A stretch of DNA of 64,000 nt, from assembly GCA_947034885.2 (NCBI GenBank), contig OX344753.2, positions 4,774,001 to 4,838,000 on the forward strand, in the 5' to 3' direction. The position numbers were made by a program, and so were the translations under genes. Source of the DNA: Thuidium tamariscinum. Lineage: Eukaryota > Streptophyta > Bryopsida > Hypnales > Thuidiaceae. Shown one piece after another: positions 46,991-57,066 of this stretch; the first letter of the stretch is position 1, and every line of letters begins with the position of its first letter. The notes beneath the pieces are model-generated. The model ran no database searches, was not told the origin of the DNA, and worked only from the letters and a program-made list of their open reading frames with translations.

Positions 46991-47300
46991 GTGGTCGCCC
47001 AAGTCAGAAGGCGGGAAATTCAGAAATAAATGACCTCGTAAAAGGACCCGCGGTCGCCCTACCCGCGGTCGCCACTACTGTGAAGGACCCGCGGTCGCCT
47101 TTCCCGTGGTCGCCCTTCGCGCACTCGCCCAGGCGCGGTCGCCCAGACCGCAAAACAGGTCCTTCAAAGGACCCGCGGTCGCCCTCGTGCGGTCGCCCTT
47201 CCCGCACTCGCCCCACCCGCAGTCGCCCTCGCACGGAACGCACGCGCCCCAGGCGACATCGGGTTTATAAGTGGTCGCCCCATCCGCATTCGCCCACTTG
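46991..47300. promoter_or_regulatory. CpG island A4: repeat array upstream of G4
   Basis: More than ten units of CCCGCGGTCGCC type, nearly all in the orientation of G4. A TTTATAAG box lies at 47264-47271, followed by two further units, and the G4 ATG is at 47461. Confidence 0.75.
47264..47271 (+). promoter_or_regulatory. TATA box of G4
   Basis: TTTATAAG inside the last part of island A4, about 190 bp before the ATG. Confidence 0.55.
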
Positions 47301-47460
47301 CAATTCCAGCGCTGCACACTGCTCTGTCACCCGCTTCTCGTGGCTGACTGCATGTCCAGTACTTGGTTTTTTTTTACTGTGATTGTGTGGTTCGTGCATC
47401 TATTGGGGCAGCTATTGTCGCATTTTGGTATTTCTTAATACCTCCATCTACTTCAATCCA

Positions 47461-48858
47461 ATGGACGCCACCCGGAGGAACCGTAAAGCCAAAGGCAAGA
47501 TGCAAAAAAGACAACGACACGTCCTTGTGGACTCTAATGTCGTGGCTCATGGAGGTTGGGAGAGGATCAAAGGCTTTTGGACCGCGACCACTTGTAGGGC
47601 ATTTGTACAATGGTGCCACATCGATAAGCTTTTCCCCTATCATCGACACAAAATCCACTTGAAGTCAAACATGGCAAATCTTCATGCTTGCACTCACGAT
47701 GGATTTGTACAAAGATGTATCGAAGTATATCGATACTTGTACAAGACACGAAGTGTGCCTCGGAATGAAATTCCCTTGTTTCTGTGTGAGATGGTGTACG
47801 CGGAAGTTATTTTTCGACGAAGGGTGGATTGGAGCACCATTAAGGGAGCAAAGCTTGTCCAAAAACCGTCAACCAAGGACATTCCTAGGGCGGGTCCCTC
47901 CCAAAACCCACGTGAAGGTTTAGGGAAAAAGATTTTCATCAAGAATGAAGTTCCGAACAATGAGTTCGTGTGGTCGGATCACGAAAGTAGTGAAGATGAG
48001 TTGATGGATGTTGGACTGCCACATGTGGGTGAGACATTGGCTAATTTGGAGCCTTTGGAGGAGGGGGAAGTGGAGGCGGGCCCCACGTTGACATTGCCTT
48101 CATTGGAAGGGATGCCAAGAATTGAAGGATCTGTTGAAGCTGCAAGTGTGGAGGCCAATGAAGATATTCCATTGAACGACTTTTATAAAGTTCAATTGAA
48201 GAGTGTGCTTGAAGAGTTGGATAGAGCAAATGAAGAGAAAAGGACTTTGGAGGAAGGGGCAGTGACTGATACTTCTGATGATGTTCCAACCCTTCAAGCC
48301 CTCATTGAATCGGGACGAATTCAGTTGTCCAAGCAACATGAGCAAATCTTGAACTTGGAAGCATTCTATCTGAACTTCTCCGTTTCAGGGGGTGAAGGTT
48401 CTAGTTCTTCAACTAACAAATTTGTAGAAGAACGATTGGCTAAACTCAAGGAAGATTGTCACATCGAAGCTGACTGCTTGGAAAATGAAAAAAGATCTCT
48501 TGAAAGTGCACAATCAAAATTACGTGACCTTCAGAAAATGAAGGACAAAGCCCCTCTTGATCGTATTGTTGATATACAAGATTCTGAAGATCATGAGAGG
48601 CAACATGAGACATTGAAGTTGGAAGCAGAGGACCTAAAGAAGAAGTTAGCCCATGCTCTCGCATTGGAAAGTGATGTGGCCGGGGAAGTGGAGAAGAAGA
48701 AGATGAATTTGCTCAATGCACTGAATTTGAAGAAAGAGTACATGAAAAATAAATGGTGGGATTTTCCTCTTCAATCCAATTTGGATAGTGCCTACAAGGA
48801 GGCGAAGAAAGACTTGGAAGCTAAGAAAAGGCTAAAGACAGATGAACAAAGCAAGTAG
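47461..48858 (+). CDS. G4: paralogue of G1/G2, coiled-coil protein
   Basis: Intact 465-aa frame from ATG 47461 (the frame is open upstream to 47383 without an ATG). The N-terminus is basic (RRNRKAKGKMQKRQR). Residues ~30-130 hold the family domain: WCHIDKLFP (51-59), RHKIH (62-66), NLHAC (73-77), RCIEVY (85-90), RNE (101-103), YAE (113-115) and VDWSTIK (122-128). After an acidic linker there are heptad-rich coiled coils, roughly 245-275 and 340-460. No RING. The 3' flank is similar to that of G1, so G1 and G4 probably arose by duplication with flanks. The role is unknown; a DNA- or transposase-associated oligomeric protein is only a guess. Confidence 0.85.
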   Translation: MDATRRNRKAKGKMQKRQRHVLVDSNVVAHGGWERIKGFWTATTCRAFVQWCHIDKLFPYHRHKIHLKSNMANLHACTHDGFVQRCIEVYRYLYKTRSVPRNEIPLFLCEMVYAEVIFRRRVDWSTIKGAKLVQKPSTKDIPRAGPSQNPREGLGKKIFIKNEVPNNEFVWSDHESSEDELMDVGLPHVGETLANLEPLEEGEVEAGPTLTLPSLEGMPRIEGSVEAASVEANEDIPLNDFYKVQLKSVLEELDRANEEKRTLEEGAVTDTSDDVPTLQALIESGRIQLSKQHEQILNLEAFYLNFSVSGGEGSSSSTNKFVEERLAKLKEDCHIEADCLENEKRSLESAQSKLRDLQKMKDKAPLDRIVDIQDSEDHERQHETLKLEAEDLKKKLAHALALESDVAGEVEKKKMNLLNALNLKKEYMKNKWWDFPLQSNLDSAYKEAKKDLEAKKRLKTDEQSK

Positions 48859-49314
48859 AATGTTGTATAATCTTTTGGGGGGCTAGCAATGCTAGCATTT
48901 TTTGGAGGACTTATGACTTTTGTAAACATCTATATATAAAAAGGCTACTATTATTTTTTAGTATTATTTTGCAAACTTGGGGTGTTTCATTTCTATCATT
49001 GATGTGTATGGATGCAAAAGAATTCATATTCCTTTGTTTGCATGTTGATGGGTTTTTTTTAAACATCCAAAATGCTCATTCAATCTTTCAAAAAGCATCT
49101 CCATAAAATGCTCAATATGTAATATGTAGACATTTCAAATTTTTATGAAGAAAGTGTCCATATCTAAATTTCATAAAATAGATGTTTCTTTCAATTAATA
49201 CATTTTTGTACATGCAACTTTCATATTCCTTTTTAGTTTTTAGGAATAGGATAATATTTCATATGCTTCATCAATTTTCTTTAAATTATAAGCATACAAA
49301 TTTAAACTGTACAT
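48859..49314. other. G4 3' flank, no gene
   Basis: 48884-48955 resembles the G1 3' flank (GCTAGC, ATGACTTTT, TATATATAAAAA). Further on only AT-rich sequence. Confidence 0.45.
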
Positions 49315-50484
49315 ATTAGAGGTTATGAAGGTAAAGAAAATAGAATATTATCACTTATGGATGACAGATTATAATGTTTGATCACGACTTCACGAGTGTG
49401 TTAAATTTACAAAACACATGCACAGTCTTACAATCCTCTTTTCATATGTTCAATTTAAAAAATTTGGTCATCGAAAAAATGAGATACAAACATTGGAGAT
49501 GCATACATTGGAGACGCATAACCCCAATAAGTTTTGGGCTTTGAAATAAGTGCTCTACAAATTTTCAAAATAAATTTAAAATGTGAATTTCTTAATTTGA
49601 TTTTGTTACTAAAATGCTAGCATGAGAAGATAGAAATGCAAGTATGTAAGCCTTGATTATAGATATAAGTAGGTATCCCACAACTATTGAATATTTCAAT
49701 GTGTTTATAACATATGCACCAATAATATAAGTGTGTATAGTATAATCAAACTAGAAATCTCTAATTATAAAAAGTTTCTATGATTTAAACACCTATACTA
49801 TAGGTGAATAGTCTTGGGGATTCACATTTTTAGACTCATATAGTAGCATCTATCATGATCGCTAAGAGGTATTTTGATTAAGGGTTGTTAGGGATTTCCT
49901 AGTTTTCTAATCAACAAATGCACAATAAATTCTGTAAAGTTCTTCATTTAATTCAATATTCGAAATCTATAACAAAAATTGAAATATTAGATGCAGGATA
50001 ATAATTACCATTGGAATTGGCATTTTCAATTCTATATAATTCAACTCTTAACAACTTACTATTTGAAATCATTCTATATTCCTATGTACTGACATATATT
50101 TTCCAAAAATGTTATACACTTGTAGTTTGCCTAAAAAAAATTTCAAGCATCTTATGAATTGCCTTTGAACATTGGTAATTTGGTATAGAAAAGAAACACC
50201 ATTACGACAATTATTTTAGACAAATGTGATTGTATGAAGTGCAACTTCCTAGGTTTTCATACATCACAAGGCCCTCAAAAGAATTACAATCAATTCAAAT
50301 GTTAATATCTTGGCAATTTTCATAGTAGAAAATTGGTTAACTTTCCTCCACATCTTCTCAAACTAGTGTAATATAGGATCTTACAATTATATGTGCCTAA
50401 ATTCATATTTTTTCCTAAAATCTATTACTTGAATTAAAAATAGCAATTGTCAAAACTACCTGATTCAAATCACCTAAAGGCTTA

Positions 50485-51690
50485 AAATTCATTTTTGGAG
50501 TGTGTCCATTGAATTGCATTCAAATATTTGTATTAGTTTCACTATAGTATAACTTATTTTTATTGTTCACCCCTTCTGGCTCAAATGTTTTTGGTCTAAA
50601 TGTTCATTTCTAATACAATGGTGTTTGCCATTTACTAAAAGATATATGTATAACTTCAATTTTTAATTTTTAATTTTGCAACATTGAAGTAGCATTCTGC
50701 TCAAGTGTCTATTAACTACAAATTTTTTATGCAATAGTAATATTGCATTCCTTTAATCCCTACAAGACTAAAACGGTTTTGACAATGGAGGATTTCAATC
50801 AATTCTATCCTTCCATATTTTTGGGCACATAGGTGTTATCATTTTTTAAAATTTTAACTGTACAAAAGTAAAAATTATTATATCTAGCATGTATGGAATT
50901 AATTGTAGAACATTTCAATGGTTAGATCTTTACATTATAGCAATTCTTGATGATCAACATCATGGGCCACAAACGTAGTTTTGGGAGAAACAAATTTATA
51001 AAAAGATGAATATAGATTTTTTAACCCCTTAGAAAAATTTATTTGGAGTCTAAAGATAATTTAGTATTACCATATTGAAATTTGCTTCACCCTTAATTAT
51101 TCCTAAAGATCTTTTGTTGAACATTTTTTAGATCTTAAATTATATGTTCTTGGAGTATTATATTCAATAAAACCGAAATCCTTAATTATCCCTAAACTTC
51201 CATTGTCCCTCTACTTTGGAATGTTATTTATCTAGAAATATAATTGATATTTCAATTATAACTTTAGAATGGAAGTTATATAGCAAAAAAAAAACCATTT
51301 ACCTAAACCCTTAAATCATGAGAAGCCTACACAAAGGCTTCAAATAAGGATTAAACACAAAATACTATGACATGAGATTGGATTCATTTTTATGGAAACC
51401 TCCTACTCATTTGACTTGGAGTAAAGTTCTTCTCAAATTGTACACAACATTGTTATCATTTGGTCAATGCAAGCATCTTTACAATAAATACTTGTCCTTA
51501 AGATGCATTCAACATAATCCATTATTGCAACTAAATCCACATAAATTTTGGAGGCTAAGATATCCTCTTTAGGATACTATCTAATTGCTTAGATCAATGT
51601 CATTAAGGTCCATGATAGAGCTAAAAAGGTAACTTAAATTTCTAATATTTTATTTGTAAATGTCCTTCTATTTCCACATTCTTGGATAAG
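50485..51690. other. AT-rich sequence, no gene
   Basis: Contains isolated family-like fragments but no complete element I can bound. The 66-codon frame at 51372-51572 is not supported. Confidence 0.4.
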
Positions 51691-52345
51691 TGCCATATTT
51701 TTTCAATTTTGTCTTCCCATTTTTCTTCAACTAATCTAAGTCTAATATTGAAATCTCAAAAATATTACATTCCCTTCTTTTTTTTAAAGTACTAGGGGGG
51801 GGGGGGGTATCCATTGAATTTTAATAGAAACTCTATCTCCATAATGTTTTGGTAGTAGTTCAAGTATACATTTTGGGATAAGTATCATTTTTTAAAATTC
51901 TGTCTTCCCATTTTTTTTTCAACTGATCGAAGTCTAATTTTGAGATCTCAAAAATATTACATTTCCTTTTTTTTTAAAGTACTAGGGGGGGGATCCATTG
52001 AATTTTAATAGAAACTCTATCTCCATAATGTTTTGGTAGAAGTTCAAGTTTACATTTTTGAATAAGTGTCATTTTTAAAAATTTTGTCTTCCCATTTTTT
52101 TCCCCAATAATCTAAGTCTAATATTGAGATCTCAAAAATATTACATTTCCTTTTTTTTTAAAGTACTAGGGGGGGGGGGTCCATTGAATTTTAATAGAAA
52201 CTCTATCTCCATAATGTTTTGGTAGAAGTTCAAGTATACATTTTTGAATAACTGTCATTTTTAAAAATTTTGTCTTCCCATTTTTTTTCCCACTAATCTA
52301 AGTCTAATACTGAGATCCCAAAAATATTACATTCCCTTTGTTTCA
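51691..52345 (+). repeat. Minisatellite, ~187-bp unit with long G runs
   Basis: Anchor GTCTTCCCATTTTT recurs at 51711, 51902, 52086 and 52272 (spacing 191, 184, 186). Each full unit contains GTACTAG followed by an uninterrupted G run of varying length (about 8 to 14). About 3.5 copies. Confidence 0.88.
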
Positions 52346-52794
52346 TATTGAGATTTGCTTCACCCTTACAAGAAATTGCCATTGAAAACTTTGAAGATGA
52401 CACATTGTATCTTCTTAGTCCTTTAGGGATTAAGCATTTGAAATATCATGAAATTGAGGGTTGTCCTCCTCCATAATTGAGCTCTCATAGAACTCAACAT
52501 TCCTAAGTAAAAGTATGATATTTTTTATTGAGGTTTGAAGGTTCATGATTTCTTGGAGAAAGAGCCAATAGGGCTTGGTGGTGAAGGGGTTGGAAATACC
52601 TTTAAAAGCTTCTATGTGCATGAAATGGTAAATCACTTTGGAGTAACTATTGCTACATAGTAATTTAGATGCTGCTTTTAATGAGAATGAAGTGGGATAT
52701 AATGTGGAACTAGGAGGAATCTCCGAATCTCTCAAATAATACTTGTTACAGCTAGGTTAATAACTGTCCACCTTGCTCAGGCCAGCTGGTCCTG
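52346..52794. other. AT-rich sequence, no supported gene
   Basis: An antisense frame of 101 codons (52735-52430) has no recognisable domain and is not called. Confidence 0.4.
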
Positions 52795-53227
52795 TAAGGC
52801 AACCGCGTGTACAGCAACCGCGCTTTCCAAAAATTGAAAACCTGCAAAGGTGCGACCGCGGGTCAGGGGCGACCTCGGGTGCCAGAACTGCCGCCCGCCA
52901 CCTCCATGCGCGGTCGCCCGTCCGGGGAGTGCGACCGCGGGTCAGGGGCGACCTCGGGTGCCAGAACTACCGCCCGACACCTCCAAGCGCGGTCGCCCGT
53001 CCGGGGAGTGCGACCGCGCTTGGGGCAATCGCGGGTCATTTTTTGCAGTTCCTCACCCTGTCCCGCGGTTGCCCTTCCACGCGCGGTCGCCCCACTACCC
53101 GCGGTCGCCCTCGTATGTGCGGTCGTCCTTGCAGGCGCCGTCGCCCCCATTACCCGCGGTCGCCCATTACCCGCGGTCGCCCTGTTCACCCAAAGTCGCC
53201 CTGTACCCGCAGTCGCCCCTGTGGCGA
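52795..53227. promoter_or_regulatory. CpG island A5: repeat array upstream of the transposase
   Basis: Largest island. It includes a perfect-looking 79-bp tandem duplication (52851-52929 and 52930-53008) and then a run of CCCGCGGTCGCC units in the orientation of the gene (53060-53222). Confidence 0.75.
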
Positions 53228-53232
53228 CAGAG

Positions 53233-53239
53233 TATAAAG
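53233..53239 (+). promoter_or_regulatory. TATA box of the transposase gene
   Basis: TATAAAG at the edge of island A5, 227 bp before the ATG at 53466. The heptamer is identical to that of G1. Confidence 0.6.
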
Positions 53240-53465
53240 CTGCAGCTGAAACACTGAGGGATTACCTTGCTTCAGTGATTAGACTCTAGCCTTGAACCTT
53301 CGAAAGAGGCTTCTTGCGGATGTTTTGGTTCATTGGAGGGCAAGAGCCTTGCTTTGAGGGGGTTTAAAAACCCTCTCACAGTAGGTAGCATTGTCATAAC
53401 TTTTTCCTCGTTACTGGATTCTTGGATCGATTTTTTGGGGGTGAAACTCATTGTGGATTCACACC

Positions 53466-56400
53466 ATGGTTGTCCCAGGTGGTGGTCAAGGTCGGCCCGA
53501 TACGCGTAGGGCTACAAAAGATTGGGACCCTTGGCTTATACCATGCGTTCCAAATGATCATTCACCCTATCCTCGGAAATGCTTGTTTTGCGGGTGGAGC
53601 AAAGTCTTTGTGCGGAAAAGGGCATTTAGTCACTTTGGATATGGTGGCTCGGCAACAGCAGAACGTTGTCCAAAAATCCCTAGAAGTGCACGTGAAAAGT
53701 TTATGACTTGCGGCGGAAACGTTCCAAAAGCCATGAGCTTTGAAGAATTGTTTGAAACACCATTTGTGGGCAATGAGGCCATTGGTGTGGCACAATCCCT
53801 CATTCAAGAGGTAGAGGGTGGTGAGGTGGGTGGTTCTTCAAATTCAACGGGTCCAACCGGCCCGACAAACCCTACCCCAGATTCAGTGGATTCTACTCCA
53901 AGTACGGTTGACAGAACAGGAAGCCGCCCTGTGGTTTCTCGTCAAAGAAGTATGGATGAAGCATTACAAATAGGCTTGAGACAAAAGTTGGATGCGACGT
54001 GGGCTTCATTTTTTTATGAAGCCAATATTGCATTCAACGTCACGCGACACCCTGCATTTATAAATGCAGTGAAGGAAACTGCAGCAGCTGGAATTTTATA
54101 TCGTCCACCAGCATTCAACGCGTTGCGTACCAGGATGATTGATGTGAAGAAAGAAGTTGTCCAAAAAATGGTCAATGACTGGACAAAGAACTCTATTGCG
54201 CAATATGGAGCAACTATTTGTTCAGATGGGTGGTCAGATACCAATAGGCGGCCGTTGATGAATGTGATGCTCGTTTGTCCAGCAGGGGATGTGTTTTTGG
54301 GATCAGAGGACAGTACGGGAGCGAAGAAGGACATTGCCTACACGACAGCTTTAATGTCGAAGTACATAGACAAGGCCGGTCCTTCAAATATTGTGCAATT
54401 GTGTACAGACAATGCTTCAGTAATGATTGGAACTATGTCATGTTTGTTACTGAAATATCCCCACATGTACAAACAAGGGTGTGTGGCTCACATCTTGGAT
54501 TTGCTTTTGGAAGATTGGGGAAAGTCTCAAACGATGAAGGATTTGGTAAGCGAGTGTAGGACAATGGTGAAGCATATCAGGAAATACCATTTCACTATGG
54601 CTTTGTTTCGGAAACATTCTCCAAACAAAATGCTTAGGCTGCCTACTTTGACACGGTTTGCCACCAATTTCCTTATGGTAGACCGCCTGCTCGATTGCAA
54701 ACAAGCTTTGCAAACCGTGGTTGCAGATGACGCTTACATGACCTTCGAGTTCAGTTTGCAGAATCGGACTAATGGAGGTACCATTAGGCGCAAAGCAATG
54801 GATGTTCGGCTAAACATTCATTCTGAAAGGTTTTGGTCAAAATGCAAGAATTTCGTGTTTATGATAGAGCCAGTACTCGTTGCTCTACGACACTTTGATG
54901 GCAAAAAACCAGCAATGCCAAAAGCTTGGTTGATAATGTTCGAGTTGAAGAAACACGTGTATGCTCTCAGGGATCCTCCATTTCTTTTAGACCCTGTGGT
55001 TGCAACGCGTTACGAGAAGAAATTTGAAGCTCGTTGGAAGTTAATGCGAACGGACCTCCACTATGCAGGAGCACTCTTGAATCCGTTTTTGGCAGGAGTA
55101 GAAGAAATTCAAAACGATGGGGCGACCAAAGCAGCTTTGAATCGAGTCATACGAAAACTAGCTCCATTATTAGGAGTTTCAGTGGTCGTGGCAATGCAAG
55201 AGCTTGTCAAATTTGAGGAGAAGACAGGGCCATTTGATCCCCGAGAAGAGGTTCTCGACATCACAGAGACCAATTTAGAACCTCATCAATGGTGGAATCA
55301 TGTAGGCGGCGATGCTCTTCCGAAGATTGCAAAGAGAATTCTAGGGTTGACTTGTTCAGCATCTTCATGTGAACGAAACTGGAGCATGTATTCATTCGTG
55401 CACAGTAAAACGCGAAATCGTTTGACCACAAAGAAGGCTCAAGATTTGGTGTACATTTATGCTAACTGCCACTTGGAACGTCAAAAGCGTGGGTACAATG
55501 CTGCTCAATTTTATGAAAGGGTCCTCGTGGATGGAGACACTGATGAAGAGAGGGACGAGCCTATGCCTTCAGGATCGGAGGACGAGGGTTATTTTGATTT
55601 TATCGAAGATAATTTAGTCCGAAGAGAAGAAGAAGATCTCTTGCGCGATCACAATGAATGGGCAGATATGGTCCCACCTCCACCAAGTCCACCGCCATAT
55701 CGATATGGAAACACATTTGCAAGTGGCAATGATGCGGAAGGTGTTGCTGAGGAAGAACTTTTTCGTTCTCCAGAGCGGAACCCTGATGATGCGTGGGTCG
55801 GAAATTGGGGCACAGTTTCACCACGAACTGCGGCAAGAACACCTTCTGACAACAACGAACAAGCAGATAATCAAATGCCTGCCTCAGATGTTCAAGAAAC
55901 ATCTCCAGTACCAACATCTCCAGTACCAACACGTATTCCTTCAAGCAGAGCAATGAATATTGGAAACATTGCACCAATCAATGCGGGAATTGAAGTAGAA
56001 GAAGAGGTGGATCACATTGAAGAGGTTGTAGAAGAAGTAACTCCTATTTCGGTAGCAATGAATTCACCGACCATACAAACAACGGAGGCAGCTGAGTATG
56101 ATTCAGATGCGCCACTGAATACCATCCTCAACCGTAGTCGGAACGTTTCCTTGACTCGAGGTGGACATACAGGGCAGACTACAGTCAGAAGGTCAGTCAC
56201 AACTCCTTCTATAAGGGGCCGTGTGTCCAGAGGGGAAGATACAAGCCAAGGTAGAGTCAGAAGATCGGCCCCTAGTTCATCGACAAGGACGCCTTTAGAT
56301 GGAGGTCCACTATCCAGCATCAATGAAGAAGTCCCCGAGTCCGCTCCACAAGCCACCCAACCAACTCCAGTGTCTGAGCCAAGAGAAATATCGTTGGAAG

Positions 56401-56732
56401 AACGACTACGCAACAGCAACAATAGAGACAGAAGTAAAAAAAGGCGCATTAGAAGAGTAGATGAAAGGACACACAAACATCCGAAGCGCGCAAATCAAAT
56501 TGTGGAACCTTGTAGGCTTGGGGCAGGGTGCTCCACGCAAGCAGTCCAGCAATCAAGCCAATCAATAGCGGTTCAAGCAGGTCCTGAATCTGTAGTTGAT
56601 GGAATTATTGATGCAACGCGTCCCACAAAACGACTAGTCCAGACTGCGATTCCTGGTGGTCAAGACATAGTTGTGCGGAATTTGACCTCGGAGGTGGAAA
56701 GAGAAATACGACCAGAACCAATAACAAGATAA
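53466..56732 (+). CDS. G5: hAT transposase (BED finger, DUF659, dimerisation domain)
   Basis: 1088 aa from ATG 53466 (ACCATGG context; the frame is open slightly upstream without ATG). It cuts and pastes the element. A BED-like zinc finger has C39, C42, H56 and C68. The DUF659/RNase-H-like core has CSDGWSD (first catalytic Asp near 254/258), CTDNAS (Asp 315) and the hAT C..H signature in GCVAHILD (339-342). The C-terminal hAT dimerisation region holds HQWW and SSCERNWSMYS, with the presumed catalytic Glu 636. About 400 further residues, acidic and S/P/E-rich with arginine patches, extend beyond the usual length (600-800 aa). TAA at 56730-56732 ends the frame, but the same frame continues for 50 acidic codons to 56885, so the original protein may have been longer. 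All core motifs are intact; this copy may be catalytically competent. Confidence 0.92.
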   Translation: MVVPGGGQGRPDTRRATKDWDPWLIPCVPNDHSPYPRKCLFCGWSKVFVRKRAFSHFGYGGSATAERCPKIPRSAREKFMTCGGNVPKAMSFEELFETPFVGNEAIGVAQSLIQEVEGGEVGGSSNSTGPTGPTNPTPDSVDSTPSTVDRTGSRPVVSRQRSMDEALQIGLRQKLDATWASFFYEANIAFNVTRHPAFINAVKETAAAGILYRPPAFNALRTRMIDVKKEVVQKMVNDWTKNSIAQYGATICSDGWSDTNRRPLMNVMLVCPAGDVFLGSEDSTGAKKDIAYTTALMSKYIDKAGPSNIVQLCTDNASVMIGTMSCLLLKYPHMYKQGCVAHILDLLLEDWGKSQTMKDLVSECRTMVKHIRKYHFTMALFRKHSPNKMLRLPTLTRFATNFLMVDRLLDCKQALQTVVADDAYMTFEFSLQNRTNGGTIRRKAMDVRLNIHSERFWSKCKNFVFMIEPVLVALRHFDGKKPAMPKAWLIMFELKKHVYALRDPPFLLDPVVATRYEKKFEARWKLMRTDLHYAGALLNPFLAGVEEIQNDGATKAALNRVIRKLAPLLGVSVVVAMQELVKFEEKTGPFDPREEVLDITETNLEPHQWWNHVGGDALPKIAKRILGLTCSASSCERNWSMYSFVHSKTRNRLTTKKAQDLVYIYANCHLERQKRGYNAAQFYERVLVDGDTDEERDEPMPSGSEDEGYFDFIEDNLVRREEEDLLRDHNEWADMVPPPPSPPPYRYGNTFASGNDAEGVAEEELFRSPERNPDDAWVGNWGTVSPRTAARTPSDNNEQADNQMPASDVQETSPVPTSPVPTRIPSSRAMNIGNIAPINAGIEVEEEVDHIEEVVEEVTPISVAMNSPTIQTTEAAEYDSDAPLNTILNRSRNVSLTRGGHTGQTTVRRSVTTPSIRGRVSRGEDTSQGRVRRSAPSSSTRTPLDGGPLSSINEEVPESAPQATQPTPVSEPREISLEERLRNSNNRDRSKKRRIRRVDERTHKHPKRANQIVEPCRLGAGCSTQAVQQSSQSIAVQAGPESVVDGIIDATRPTKRLVQTAIPGGQDIVVRNLTSEVEREIRPEPITR

Positions 56733-56885
56733 GAGGACAAGAATGACAGCTCAAGCCACGATAGCGACACAGACGCTGATTACGCATCGCGCGAAGATAC
56801 GGACCCTGATGCTGACGAAGTGCAGAACGATTCAGATTTTTGTTTGGAACTAGATATTAGTCCAATTGTTTGGAAGGTAAATTAG
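56733..56885 (+). other. In-frame acidic continuation after the transposase stop
   Basis: Fifty codons rich in D, E and S (HDSDTDAD, EDTDPDADE) followed by TAG at 56883-56885. The composition matches the acidic tail before the stop, which suggests the TAA at 56730 replaced a sense codon. Confidence 0.5.
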
Positions 56886-57066
56886 TCCCACTATATCTTC
56901 CAAAAATGTTTTTTTGAAAAGATTTCTAGCGGAAGTTTATAGCCTAGTAGTTTAGTACCTTACATATTGATATGTTGTAGCACCTTACTAGGCATTTTCA
57001 TCGTATTTCGACATATTAACTTTGGGGTTATTTTATTATTTTCTAGCCTTTGGTTTAGTTAGTTAA
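56886..57066. other. Transposase 3' flank
   Basis: Short AT-rich sequence before the nested element. No specific terminator motif identified. Confidence 0.4.

Larger units (their letters stand above)
44073..50481. mobile_element. Possible nested inverted-repeat unit carrying G4
   Basis: The region 44073-44970 is a diverged reverse complement of 49315-50481. For example, the text around 44716-44760 matches the complement of 49804-49842, and 44819-44887 matches 49665-49733. Both outer ends are near TTAA followed by CCTCTAAG/CCTTTAGG-like termini of the longer piggyBac-like family. Between the arms lie the 45.7-46.2 kb tandem repeat, island A4 and G4. This may be a composite transposon nested in the giant hAT, or two independent insertions in opposite orientation. 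Confidence 0.45.

Noticed and set aside
52807-53289. 160-aa Arg/Pro-rich open frame over island A5 (and similar frames over A1, A3, A4)
   Set aside because: The repeat unit is open in several frames at once on both strands, which is a property of the CpG-rich unit and not of coding sequence.
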